Shown piece by piece: positions 20,920-33,563 of a DNA stretch of 64,000 nucleotides. Within the stretch, counting starts at the first letter, position 1; the number at the start of each line of letters is the position of its first letter. Origin of the DNA: Ailanthus altissimus (taxonomy: Eukaryota > Streptophyta > Magnoliopsida > Sapindales > Simaroubaceae). Location of the stretch: assembly GCA_946807835.1 (NCBI GenBank), contig OX327693.1, forward strand, positions 8,635,501-8,699,500. Reading direction: 5' to 3'. A program made the translations under genes and the position numbers. The notes beneath the pieces were generated by a model. The model had not been told where the DNA came from. It saw only the letters and a program-made list of their open reading frames with translations, and did no database searches.

Positions 20920-22370
20920 TAAATGTTCTCACTTAAAATACTACATGTTCCCACTTAATATATTAAGCATTCACATTTTTATACTAAATATTCTCACTTA
21001 ATATATTATATATTCCCACTTAATATACTACTTGTTGTAATTTAACATACTAAATATTTTCACTTAATACATTATATGTTTTCACTAAATATACTACTTG
21101 TTTTCACTTAATATATTAAATATTTTCACTTAATATACTACGTGTTCTCACTTAGTATACTAAATATTTCTACTTAACATATTAAATGTTCTCACTTAAT
21201 ATACTATGTGTTCCCACTTAGTATATTAAATGTTCTCACTTAACATACTAAATATTTTCACTTAATATATTATCTATCCTCACTTAATATACTACTTGTT
21301 CTCATTTAATATACTAAATATTTTTACTTAATACACTACATGTTCCCACTTAATATATTACTTGTTCTCATTTAATATATTAAATATTCTCACTTAATAT
21401 ACTACGTATTCCCACTTAGTAGATTAAATGTTCCCACTTAACATACTAAATATTCTCACTTAATATACTACGTATTCCCATTTAGTATACTAAATGTTCT
21501 CACTTAACATACTAAATATTCTCACTTAATATACTACGTGTTCCCACTTAGTATACTACTCGTTCTCACTTGACATACTAAATATTCACACTTAATATAT
21601 TACGTGTTCTCACTTAGTATACTAAATGTTCTCACTTAACATACTAAATATTTCACTTAACGTGTTTTCACTTAATACAGTACGTGTTCTCACTTAATTG
21701 CTAAATTTTCTCGCTTAATATACTACTTGTTCCTACTTAACATACTAAATATTTCAACTAATATACTACATGTTCTCACTTAATATACTACTTATTCTCA
21801 CTTAACATACTAAATATTCCTACTTAATATACTACTTATTCTCACTTAATATATTATGTGTTGCCACTTAATATACTAAATGTTCCTACTTAACATACTA
21901 AATATTTTCACTTAATATATTACATGTTCCCGCTTAATATACTAAATATTTCCACTTGACATACTACATGTTTTCACTTAATATAGTACGTGTTCTCACT
22001 TAATGTACTAAATGTTCCTACTTAATATACTGCTTATTCCCACTTAACATATTAAATATTTTCACTTAACATACTACGTGTTCTAATTTAATATACTAAA
22101 TATTCTTACTTAATATACTACGTATTCTCACTTAATATACTACGCATTCTCACTTAGTATATTAAATGTTCTCACTTACTATACTAAATATTATCATTTA
22201 ATAATATTACATTTTTTCACATAATATATTACGTGTTCTTACTTAGTATACTAAATGTTCCCACTTAACATACTCTATTCCCACTAAATATACTACGTGC
22301 TCTTAGTATACAAAATATTCTCATTTAATATATTATGTTCTCACTTAATATATTACGTGTCCCCACTTAT
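20920..22370 (-). repeat. Minisatellite array B, inverted orientation
   Basis: About 65-70 units of the reverse complement (TGTTCTCACTTAATATACTAAA). Longer-range order is visible: alternation of units ending 'tactacgtg' and 'actaaat' suggests higher-order repeats of about 42-44 bp. Together with 20330-20915 it forms the centre of the large palindrome. Confidence 0.9.
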
Positions 22371-22999
22371 TTATAAATTGCGAGTTTGTATTTAATTTCA
22401 TAAAAAATATAATATAATACAAAGGAATGATATTTTATGTGTCTTAAATAACTATGATTAACATAAAAAGTCTCGCCACGTGGCTACATCACATGACGCT
22501 ACGTGATATTTAAATTTAAATTTTCATATTTAATCTTTAATTTCTTATTAAATTTTATTTAACTTCATACTTAAAATAGTAATTATTGTTCTAAGTTAAT
22601 GAATAATTAATATTTAATTAACCACATTTTATTAAAATTACAAATAAAATTTAAAAATATATAAAAAATATTTTAATTAAACTAAATTAAAGTTTTTTAG
22701 TTGTTTTTAACTTTTGACATTTATTTTTTTTTCTGGGGTATTTTTATATTTTGAATATATATTTTTTAATTTTCAAGGCATTTATCAAACTATCTTAACA
22801 TTCCAACTTTTAATTTAAAAAATATATAATAATTCAAAATTTTAATTTCTAAAATAAATAACTCACAAATAAATTTTTAATTTTCAAGGATATATTTTTA
22901 ATTTTCAATTACTGATTTGTTGCAAAAAAATATATATATAAAACAAGTCCAAAATATATTTCTAACTTCCAATTTCGAATTTGTTGAAATCTAAGTTGA
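22371..22999. other. AT-rich spacer
   Basis: Non-coding, with poly-T runs and one GC-richer patch (about 22470-22500, 'tctcgccacgtggctacatcacatgacgc', shortened here in meaning to a Tc/Ga hairpin-like patch). No element recognised. Confidence 0.4.
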
Positions 23000-24065
23000 A
23001 CTTTTAATTATAACATTTAACTTTATTAAAATTTAATTTAAATTTAAAGTTATAATTATAATATTTAACATAATTAAAATATAAATTAGAAATGGAACTA
23101 GAATTATAACGTTTATATACTTGAAATTGAAAGTGGGTTGAAATTACAACATTTAACGTAACTGAAATTAGAATTGTAATTATAATATTTACTATAATTG
23201 AAATTAAAATTAGATTTGAATTTATAACATTTAACGTAATTGAAATTTAAATTAGAATAGGAATTGGAATTATAACATTTAATCTAATTAAAGTTTAAAT
23301 TGAAATTAGAATTTGAATTATAATGTTTAACTTAATTGAAGTTGAAATTGAAATTATAATGCTTAACGTAATTGAAATTAAAATTAAAATAAGAAATATA
23401 ATTATAAAATTTAATGTATTTGAACCTGAAATTAGAATTACAAATATTTTATATAATTAAAATAATAATTCGAATTCAAATTATAACATTTAATAAAATA
23501 GAAATTGGAATTGGAATTGGAATTGTAACTTTAAAATAATTGAAATTAAAATTAGAATTACAATTATAACATTGAATGTCAGTAAAATTGAAATTGAAAT
23601 TAGAATTATGATATTTAACATAATTAAAATTAAAAATATAATTGATTTATTGTAATTAAAATCGAAATTATAATTGAAATTATAACATTTTACGTACTTG
23701 AAATTAAAATTGGATTTTGAATATTAATATTTAACATAATTAAAATTAGATTTTGAATATTAATATTTAATATAATAAAAAACTGAAATTTGAATTATAA
23801 TAATTAACATAATTGAAATTAAAATTATAACATTTAAATGAATTGAAATTAGAATTGTAACATTTAACGTAATTAAAATTGGAATGATAATATTTAACGT
23901 AATTGAGATTGGAATTGGAATTAGAATTTAAATTATAACATTTGATGTAATTGAAATTAAATTTAGAATTGAAATTATTTAACCTAATTAAAATTAAAAT
24001 CATAAGTAAAAATATAACATTTAACGTAATTGAAATTAGGATTGAAATCTGAATTATAAGATTTA
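23000..24065 (-). repeat. Minisatellite array A, inverted orientation (first block)
   Basis: Reverse complement of the array at 18490-19890: units with 'aattataacatttaacgtaattgaaatt'-type sequence, 40-60 bases each. Forms the right arm of the palindrome. It ends where a direct relative of the 19895 spacer begins. Confidence 0.9.
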
Positions 24066-24329
24066 AGTGATAAAAAAAAATTACCTTAATATTTTAGGCA
24101 TAAATACAACTTTATCCCAATTAGAGATAAAATACCCAAAAGTTTCTAATCTGTTAATTTTTACCGTTAGTTTTAATGATAGAAAGATAAAAAAAGTAAT
24201 TTAACCACAAAATTAAATTAAAAATTGAAATGTGGCACAAAATAACATGTGCCATTGTAAAATTGGTAGTATCTTTAAAAATATTTTTACAAAAAATTAA
24301 ATTAAATGATAAAATATTTTAAAAGAGAA
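24066..24329. other. Spacer related to 19895-20325
   Basis: Contains 'aactttatcccaattagagat' shared in the same orientation with 19950-19970, then AT-rich sequence. Probably part of the same family of non-autonomous element. No ORF. Confidence 0.4.
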
Positions 24330-24735
24330 TATATAACTATCATCAGAGACGACGCCCCGTGTCATTTTTTGGCGAGTCTCTAATATAAAAATATCATATT
24401 TTACTTCATTACAATTTCTTTTTTATCTATAGTGAAGATATTTTTAGAAGAAAGAGACTAAAAGATGGCTAAATATAGTGGTGAGAGGTGGCAGCCTTTG
24501 TCGCTTACTGTTAAATGGTGGGGCGGTTGTGGCTACCACCTCTCATCACTACATTTGACATTTTTTAATCTTTTTTTTTGCAAACAAAATTACCACAATT
24601 GTGTAGATTAAGAAAAATAGAGTTCAATGATGTAAAATTTAATTTTTTTATCACTAGAGTATTACCAAAAAATGACGTTTAGCCGCCGATCAGCTGTCAT
24701 TTTTGGCGACAGTTACAGATTATTTTTTCAAATTT
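24330..24735. mobile_element. Palindromic MITE-like element
   Basis: A roughly 400-bp inverted repeat centred near 24510. The inner arms are the best match: 24473-24498 against the complement of 24532-24557 ('tagtggtgagaggtggcagcc' against 'tagtgatgagaggtggtagcc') around a loop of about 33 bases. The outer arms remain alignable with gaps ('gtcattttttggcg', 'attttac.tcatt'). No coding capacity. Its RNA would fold into a long hairpin. Class not assigned, since target duplications are not clear. Confidence 0.55.
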
Positions 24736-24789
24736 TTATCATTTAATTTAATTTAATTTTAAAAATATTTTTTAAATATAAATCAATTA

Positions 24790-25970
24790 TACAATATAAA
24801 TTGAAATTAGATTTTGAATTATAATATTTAATAAAATTAAAATTAAAATTATAAGATTTAATGCAATTAAAATTAGAATTATAACATTTAACGTTATTGA
24901 AATTAAATTAGAATTAGAATTAAAATTATAATATTTAACGTTAATGAAATTAAAATTAAAATTTTTAATTATAACATTTAACGTAATTAAAATTAGAATT
25001 ATAATGTTTAACGTAATTGAAACAGAAATTAAAATTATAATGTTAACGTAATTAAAATTAAAATTAGAATTAGAATTATAACATTTAACGTACTTAAAAC
25101 TGAAATCGAAATTATATTATTCTATGTCATTAAAATTATAATTATAATTATAACATTTAATATTTAATTAAAATTGGAAATAAAATTATAATTTTTATGT
25201 AATTAAAATTGAAAATGAAATTATAATTATAATATTTAAAGTAAGTGAAATTGAAATTAGAATTATAATATTTTATGTAATTAAAATTAGAATTAGAATT
25301 ATAACATTTAACATAATCAAAATTAGAATTGTAACTTTTAACGTAAATAAAATTGAAATTAGATTAAAAATTATAACATTTAATGTAAATAAAATCGAAA
25401 TAGAATTAAAATTATAACATTTAATAAAATTAAAATTTGAATTATAATATTTAATGTAATTAAAATTGACATTGAAATTGCAATTATAACATTTAATGTA
25501 ATTAAAATTGAAATCAAAATTAGAATTGAAATTATAATACTTAACGTAATTGAAATCGAAATTGAAATTGAAATTATAACATTTAATGTAATTAAAATTG
25601 AAATTGAAATTGAAATTGTAACAATTAAGGTCATTTAAATTGAAATTAAAATTATAATATTTAATGTAATTAAAATTAAAATTGTATCATTTAACATAAT
25701 TGAAATTAAATTTAAAATTAAAATGATAACATTTAACGTAATTAAAATTAAAATTAAAATTAAATTTAAAATTGAAATTAAATTTAAAATTAAAATTATT
25801 TAACCTAATTAAAATAAAATTAGAATTAAACTTATAATATTTAATGTAATTAAAATTAAAATTAAAATCAAAATTATAAGATTTAATGTAATTAAAATTA
25901 AAATTAAAATTAAAATTAAAATTAAAATTATAAGATTTAATATTATTAAAATTAAAATTATAACATACAA
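24790..25970 (-). repeat. Minisatellite array A, inverted orientation (second block)
   Basis: Continuation of the inverted array beyond the MITE-like element, increasingly simple near the end where 'aaaattaaaatta' hexamers dominate (about 25750-25970). The insertion at 24066-24790 splits an originally continuous array. Confidence 0.9.
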
Positions 25971-26084
25971 TATAGTATATTATTTTTAATTTTTTAATAT
26001 CATAAAAGAGTATTTTGTTAATAATTTAATTTTAAAGGATGTATTTTATATTTAATTAAACATTAAGAAAAGTTTTTGATATTT

Positions 26085-26220
26085 ATTTATTTATTTTTTT
26101 AAAGGGGATTACAATATATTTCTATTTTCTGCACCACCTGAGGGGAAAGGGGGTTCGAACCTATGTGGGAACGTGAATCTTGAAGGAGCTCAACCAACTA
26201 AGCTGAGCCCTCATGATCAA
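26085..26220 (-). mobile_element. tRNA-derived SINE with 12-bp target duplication
   Basis: On the minus strand the element starts near 26214 with 'gagggctcagcttagttggt', matching a Pol III A box, and 40 bases later has 'GGTTCGAACCC', a canonical B box. It ends in an A/T-rich tail (about 26085-26105). It is flanked by perfect 12-bp direct repeats tttttgatattt at 26073-26084 and 26221-26232. Not a tRNA gene: no acceptor stem closure and an unrelated 3' body. Confidence 0.82.
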
Positions 26221-26232
26221 TTTTTGATATTT

Positions 26233-28789
26233 TTCAATTGACCTATTATTTAAATATATCATCAAATCTTAATCATTGAAGTAATCCAATAACTAAAACA
26301 ACCGACTACATGACACATCCGACTATATTGAAGGCATTGCCATTATTAAAAATCTAGTACTTTAACACTATATGCGAGGCATTTTATATTTTGCATGTAA
26401 AAAGAAATAATAATAATAAACAACTCTTCAACATGCCATGTGTAACATATTTCTTGTGCCTATTATTTGGATTTATTTAGATGGATCAAATAACTTCTCA
26501 ATTAATGAGAGGATTTAATTTAGATTTCGAATCTAATATATTAAGCAATTAAATTCGTGGATCTGTGAACCTCATAAACGACATGTAAGTCATAACAAAA
26601 TGATAATATATTAAATTTTTATTTTTAATTAATTAATTATTATTTTATATAAAGAATAATTTTTTACAAAAAAAATTCATTTAAATTCTTCTTTTTAATT
26701 AATGACTTTAAAACAGCTTTAAATTCCTAATTAATTCAAATTTTATCAAATTCATACTTTGATAACAATTTAAATTAATATATTTATACTTTAATATGGA
26801 TTAAAATTTATACATTATAAATAACTATATAATATTATTCATAATTCATTCACATTATTTCATGGCAATTGATTCATGACATTCATTATACATTCAGACA
26901 AAAAAGTGTAGCATCTTATATGTCTTTACAACTTTGACAAATTAAAATCATCTTTCTATACACTAACATCATCTTTTTTTTTGGTATAAATATTGGATAA
27001 ATGCTAAACACTAACACTAATTATAAATTTTTTTTTTAATAATCTCGATGTAACTCAAAAATACAAGCATTTGTGGGTTCAATAATATTATCCTTATTCC
27101 ATGCTATATACGTATGAATTAAAAAAAAAACAGAGAGAAGAAGTAAAAAAAAAAAAATGGAGTGTTAGCAAAATTGAAAAAATATAGTTAGGTAGGCATA
27201 AAAATATTCATAGGCAAGAAAGGGAGTTGGAAATAGAAAGCTTATTGTTATATATTTATGAGCTAAGTTGGTACCTACGAAAACAGACTTTGCCTAATTT
27301 ACATACATCATTTGTCCTCAACCGAACAAAATTTAAAAGTCTCGACAAATAATATACAATCTGGATTCTTTCCTAAACTAAATTTTCATTTAAATTTTTA
27401 TTAATATATAGTCAATGATTGTTAAAATGAAAAATAATAAAAGATTAGATCTTTACCACCTATACTTAATATAAAACGTGTAAAAATATCCTTAAAAATT
27501 TAGGTAAAATTTAATTTAGAAAACAATTCTAATTTAATAATATAATAGAGATATTAACTTTTGTAGTCCAATAAAAAATAATTTTTTTGATTATATATTT
27601 GTATCTAATTAATTATATTAAAGGGCTAATCACCAATTTTCCCTAATCATTAAATGGATGACGAATGCACACTTGTTGGTTCATAAATTCAACCCATATT
27701 AGCTTTTGTAATAATTAATAAAAATAAAAGTAATACTACACTTAAATAGTTGAGATATAAAATTTAGATCTCAATTTATATATTAATAATTGTGATTATC
27801 ACTTATCAAATAGTTGTTGACTTTTTATTTTTTATTAATGTGATAATTATATTATACTAATAAATAATAAATATATATTATACCAATTTATATCTCAACT
27901 ATATAAATATAATATTATTATGAAATTAAAGATGATAGGCAATAAATTATAATAAAATTTTAAAAAATCATTAATGTATTAAATAAATTTTTAAAAAATA
28001 AGTAATAAAGAATCTTTATGGCATATATATGTTATGTTATTGAATGAGCTGGTACAAACACAATATCTTTACTAATTGTCACTAAAACCAATCCATTAGA
28101 CACATATCTTGCTAAAAGGTTAATCTAATATGGATATGTTATAGCATCTTTTCCCCTTTTATTTTTTTTAATATTGAGAATTACCCTCAACAAGGTGGTT
28201 TGTCATTTATATTTGCACAATATAATTATACATCAAAAAATAAAAAAAGACATTATCTTAAACTTGAGATAACTCAAGCATTCTCGGCATTTTTCAATTA
28301 GGAGGAAGTAATTTGTCTCCAACAGTTGAAAGGATTGACTTTGCTTCGTGAAGAACTTGTTCGGATAATTGAGCAAGTTGATCTAGACTGCGATCAAAAG
28401 CGACAATGGCTCCAAATAGTGGAAATGGAGATTGTTAACACTCAATTAAATCTTAAAAGTTTCACTTATTTGTATCTTTCTCCATATTTAAAGGCTTATT
28501 TATATAGAAAAAAAATTCAGTGAGGTTTAAGAGAATTAGACATATTATGATGCATTGCTATCTTTATTAGAATCCAATAGTTACAATTTACTTAATAAAT
28601 GTAGTAATGCATAAAGGCATGACCAAAATTTGTAGTTACCAAAGTCCAAATTAATCCTTTAGTATTTTATTAAAAGTATAGGGATAATTTTAAACTTTTA
28701 TAATAACTATGTGTTTATTATTGTAAATAAATAAAAAATGTAAAATTTATAGTCAAAACACAAATGAAACTAAGAAGAATTATTAGCCT
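26233..28789. other. Intergenic DNA of the segmental duplication
   Basis: No gene. Several stretches match 54.6-59.8 kb in the same orientation: about 27100-27240 with 54650-54800, 27290-27310 with 55950-55970, 28020-28150 with 59405-59550, 28440-28520 with 59580-59670 and 28730-28790 with 59750-59815. A piece at about 28168-28440 holding a 65-codon frame (28326-28523) is absent from the other copy. That frame has no recognised domain and I do not call it a gene. Confidence 0.6.
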
Positions 28790-31700
28790 TTCAAAATGTA
28801 TTTTTGGTTAAAGAATTACAAAGGCCATTGGCAAGTTATATAGACAAGATAATGGAGGATTCCAATAATTTACAAAGTGGAATTTTTAATAATATCAAAG
28901 TGGTGGAAACCACTTTAATAATTTGATAGTGGCGTGAACTACTTACTAGTCACAATACTCTCTATTAAATTTCACTCCTTTAACTATATTTTACATTGCA
29001 AAAGAAAAAATTTAATCATAAAACTTAAATCAAAATAAATACAATTCTGTAATATAAAAGGGTGTTGAACATGCTTAATATTGCCTTATTAAAAACTTTA
29101 TTAATAAAATTTAGTAGAATAAAATCTAATCGAAAAAAGAGAGCACAATATATGTTTATAATTGATATAATTCTTTTTTTTAATGAATATGCTCTCTTTA
29201 ATTAATTAACCTCCCTCAAAATAATGTTTATCAATTTAATAATTTGCTAAATTAATGTAAGCCAATTTTATGGTTTAACTTTTCAAAAGTTGATATAGGC
29301 AAAGATTTGGTAAACAAATTTGAAAAATTATCAGTGAAGTATATCTATCTAACATCAATCTTCTTACTTTGTAGCTCACGAGCATAGAAGAATTTTGAAA
29401 AAATATTTTTAATTTTATTTCTTTTGTGTATCCACCTTTAATTTGAGTAATACAAGCAATATTGTCTCATATATTATAATTGAAATATACATTGTAAAAT
29501 ATAGGCTGCATGTGTTTTAGATATGATGAATGGCTGCTTGTAGCCATATACATTCTCTATTTGCTTCATGTAGTGAAAAAATCTCTAAATGATTAGAGAA
29601 ATTAGCAATTGAAGTCTATTTTGTGAATCTCTAAGATATTGTTGTATTGTTGTAAGTAAAGAACATACTCCATGTGTGAGCAGACTTTATAGAGTTAGAT
29701 AAATACCTAGGATCTACATAACCAACTAGACTTCAATTTTTTGTTAGCTCATTAGAATAAAATAATCCTAAATCTATCATTCTTTAAGGGTAATGAAATA
29801 TATGTTTGATACCATTCAATAACGTTGAGTTGGTGCATAACTAAATCTTACTAGTAAGTTTACTATAAATGCTATATCTGGTCTAAGCATAGGGTTAGAT
29901 ATAATAAAGTACCAATTGCATTGAGATATGGTAGTTTTGGACTAAGTATCCTCTTACCATTGTCTTAGGGATAAAATGGATCCTTTATAACATTAAGAGA
30001 TTGTTCGCGAAACTAACACGTATAAATATTAACCGCAAGTGTATAGGCCATGAACTAGTAATAAAGTGATGAAAAATATTGTTCCCATGAGGATTAACCT
30101 TCTAAATTAATACTAAATATTATGGTACCAACAACCAAATTTTATTTAGGCTAATTTTAATTATAGGGTGATTAATGAAAATAAGGATGCTTATACTAAC
30201 AATTTAACAAATTAACGAAGTGAGAAATCTACGGTAAATGATCTTAGGGTCTTGATTTTACTCTACCTTTTTCATGTTCTTTATGTTTTAATAATTAACA
30301 ACTATTCTTGTGAATTTATTAATCAAGGGGTTCAATATTAATCTCATTACCTCTCTCAAGTGTCAAATGAGATCCTATGCATACATATTCAAGTTGATAT
30401 CTCTATTCAACTTGTCTATCTATACATGCATTTTGCAACCCTTGAATTGATTACTATAGTTTTATTAGTCTCCTAACTCAATAAAAGCTTAAGTCATGCT
30501 TTTCAAGTCTAACAAATAGGTTAATCTTTCTTAAGCATACAACCCACGTGTCTAGATTATCTAGTTAAGTTTTGAATCAAACTAGAAATATTAAATCCAA
30601 AAAAGTACAAATGAATAATACAAGAAATAGTCATGAATCAACTAAAAATATCTAAACATAGTATATGGTAAAGCTACATTAAGCCCTACAACAAGAAAAT
30701 TTAGTCAATCATAGTCAAGCACAAAATTACAATAATCTAAAAGTTTACAAGAATAACCATGTTTAAAGTAATACAAAGTACAAATATAAACTCTAAATTA
30801 AAGTAAATAAAAAAGAGAAAAGAAAAAACTAGTTAGAGACGTCTCTTTGGGCCTTCACTCTTCAAGAGTCTTAAAGAATCCAAGCTCAAAAGTGTTTTCT
30901 CTTACTAAAAATCCTTTGTTTATGTCTCTAATTTTGTGTTCCCTCATCTTTAGTAAATGAGGCTTTTCATGTCCTTTTTATTGGCTTTAAAATGGGCTTT
31001 TAAAATTAGGCACAAAGTTCAAAATTGATCCATTATTAGCAGCCTCACTAAAACTTGATTTGGGGTTATGGCCTAGAATGAGTAGGACCGCGACCTCAGA
31101 AGATTAAGGTCGTTACCTGGAACATATTGCCCAAATTGGACTGCTGACCTCAACCAAATCTTTGCAGGTCATTGCTTATTTTTGGGGTTGCGGCTTAGAC
31201 CTTGCAAAATGAATTCTTTGCCCTTTTTTTCTTGTTGACATTTTACTCTTCTTGATGCTCCAATTTGTTGAAACCTACAAAACAATAATTCGTGCATAAA
31301 CAGTTACATTATAATCCTTAAAATAAGTCATTATCAAATTATGAGGGATAAAACATCATATATAAAACACGCTTATTAAAGATCGAATACTCATATGCGT
31401 TCTTAACGGATAAGCTTTATCCATATTGAATTATTTTAAAATCTTTTCAACATATATAGATTAATGGATAAAGATTTCATTTAATTTGTACTCGATCTAC
31501 AGGCTGAGATAATACTTTACCTTCTTAAAACCTTTTATTTGAAATTCTGTTTTCAAATACTCTATAGTATTTAAGGGCATTTTAAGAGTCCTAATTAGAT
31601 TCATATTATCAACATATACAAATATAATGATAAGTACAAAATTTAATTTCTTTATAAATATATGGATATATTAGATCATTAATATATCATTCTTTTTTTT

Positions 31701-32545
31701 AAGTATTTGCTTAAGTGATTATACTACATGCCTCTAAATTGTTGCAATTCGTACAAAAATCTTTATAATTTGATTGAATACAAGTTGTGATTACATACTT
31801 CAAATATTTTAAATCCTTAAGAGATTTTCATATAAATATTTGTATCAAGTGACCTATATAAGTAAGTTGTCACTATATTTATAAGACACATACCAAGCTT
31901 TTTCAAGACTACCAAGTTTATTAAAAATTAAAACTAACTATGTCAATCACAAAGGACTAAGTTTTATCATAATTAATAACAAGTTCTTGCAAAAAATATT
32001 GGGCAACAAGTCTTACTTTGTATCTAATAATCTTGTTGCTTTCATTATGTTTTCTTACAAGAAAACCCGTTTGTACCCAAGTTTGACATCTTCAGGTGTC
32101 TAGACTATAGATTCAATACTTTATGCTTGACTATAAAAATCAATCTACTTGAATTGCTTCTTTCCATTTTAAGTCATTCATGCTTATTTTCATATTTATT
32201 AACAGTTTATGGCTCAAAATCATTATTTATAATCTTAGTAGTTGTTGCAAATGAAAATATATTATCAATAATTATTTCATTCTCTTTTCACATCTCTCAT
32301 TTGAAAGTATAATTTATAGTTTTTTTTCTTTATTTTTAAATCTTCTCCCTCTTGTGGGGCTAATGTCTCTTTTAAAACTCGTGTCTATTTAGAGGCTACG
32401 AATCCTTCTAGAGCCAGTAGTTTAGAGAATGCAAATTTATTTATGACTTGAATATAATTTTTAATAGAATCCCGATTTTTCATTTTTTTCTTCTTTTGTA
32501 GAATAACATTCTTTGAACCAAGTGGTCTGTCACGCTTCGGCGTGT
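28790..32545 (-). mobile_element. Decayed Ty1/copia remnant, minus strand
   Basis: Minus-strand translation shows the linker motif 'GSKNVILQKKKK' (about 32500), the reverse transcriptase start 'FLVRKHNESNKIIRYKVRLVA' in part (about 31990-32080), 'DKAYPLRTHM' (about 31400), then after an insertion 'NVIKDPFYP' and RNase H-like motifs (to about 29290). A polypurine tract (complement of cctccctcaaa, about 29210-29220) is followed by a probable LTR (about 28790-29208) with a TATA-like tctatataac. Many stops; no other LTR found. Confidence 0.7.
30007..31377. mobile_element. Non-coding 1.37-kb insertion within the copia remnant
   Basis: It interrupts the copia frame precisely: the reading 'DKAYPLRTHMSIRSL' ends on one side and 'NVIKDPFYP' resumes on the other. 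The flanks share ttaagaga / ttaaagat, a probable 7-9 bp target duplication. The insert has no ORF, starts ttgttcgcgaaactaac and contains 'caagtgtataggcc...agtaataaagtga...gttcccatgagga', a layout also seen in the insertion at 61.47-62.88 kb. No terminal repeats seen; class unknown. Confidence 0.6.
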
Positions 32546-33133
32546 AACAAATAATTTATTTGCTACCTTTTGATTAGATTAAGCAATTCTCCTTGAATAA
32601 AAAATGAGAAATATGCTCCTAATGTCAACTTGGGGGAAAATGTGACATCAAGGATTAAGCGATTCTCTTTCATGAACAAGTTCAAGAAGAAAGTTTTAAG
32701 AGCAAGTTTTTGAACCCTTTTTTTATCTGTTCTATTTAATGCAATTCACTTGAGAGACAAAATAATTTTTTTGTGTATTTTCATGGATCAAGTAGTAGCA
32801 GACAACTTGCCAGATGAGCAATTTATCTATTCAAATAGATATTTTACATGTTTGACACTGACCAAAATGGGGACTTAGCATTAGAAGAGCTCAAAGATGG
32901 CCAAAACGTAATTACGCAGAATGTTTTTGATCCTAATATCAAAATGTTAATAGAAGTTGTGAGTTTAATTACAACTATTTGTAACAATTTTACTTTATTA
33001 TGTTGTAGCAATCTAAAATATTGGTTATTTGTTGATGGAAAAAAAGGTTCATGTTGATGGAAATGAGGTTCTGAGCTACGAGGAGTTTGTGACAATATCA
33101 GTTCACTTGAAGAAGGGTTTCAATGATGACAGT

Positions 33134-33563
33134 TGTTAAAGAAATCAACACCAACTCAATTACATCAAATAAAAGAAAAGAATGGATGGAGGTTTGTGGT
33201 TGGAAGATATGAGTTGGAGAATTAAGAAGTTAGTTGAGGGATGAGAGTTGAATAAATTTGTGGAAAATATAATTTTCAGAATATTTTATATTGTGGTTTA
33301 TGTTACAAGACCTATACTATAAATACCCCTTCCCTCATTTGGTGTAAGTAAGCAAGCAAGTTAAAAATAAAGAGTTGATCAAGTATTTAATCAATTGTTG
33401 AGAGTTAAGAGTGTTAAAGAGTTGAGAGCAAATAATAAGCTCAACAAAGAGTGTGTAAGTGTTGTATTGTAAGTTAGAAAGAGTGAGAATTTTTAAAATT
33501 TGTATTGCAAGTTTTGTATTTAGTGTATTAACATGTTCCATTTGTGCTCCATTATGCTCAACA
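33134..33563 (+). repeat. 5' LTR of the CDPK-inserted copia
   Basis: About 430 bp, similar along its length to 42700-43127 with scattered substitutions and small indels. Contains a TATA-like actataaatac (about 33316) and Pu-rich downstream sequence. Divergence between the LTRs would date the insertion. Confidence 0.85.

Noticed and set aside
20330..22370. CRISPR-like regular short repeats
   Set aside because: Units of 21-22 bases are directly tandem without spacers, degenerate and in a plant genome: a minisatellite.
26085..26220. tRNA gene on the minus strand
   Set aside because: A and B boxes are present, but there is no closing acceptor stem, and the body, tail and target duplication show a SINE.
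28326..28523. 65-codon ORF with helical N-terminal half
   Set aside because: The second half is shared intergenic DNA that continues at 59.58 kb without coding potential; no domain recognised.
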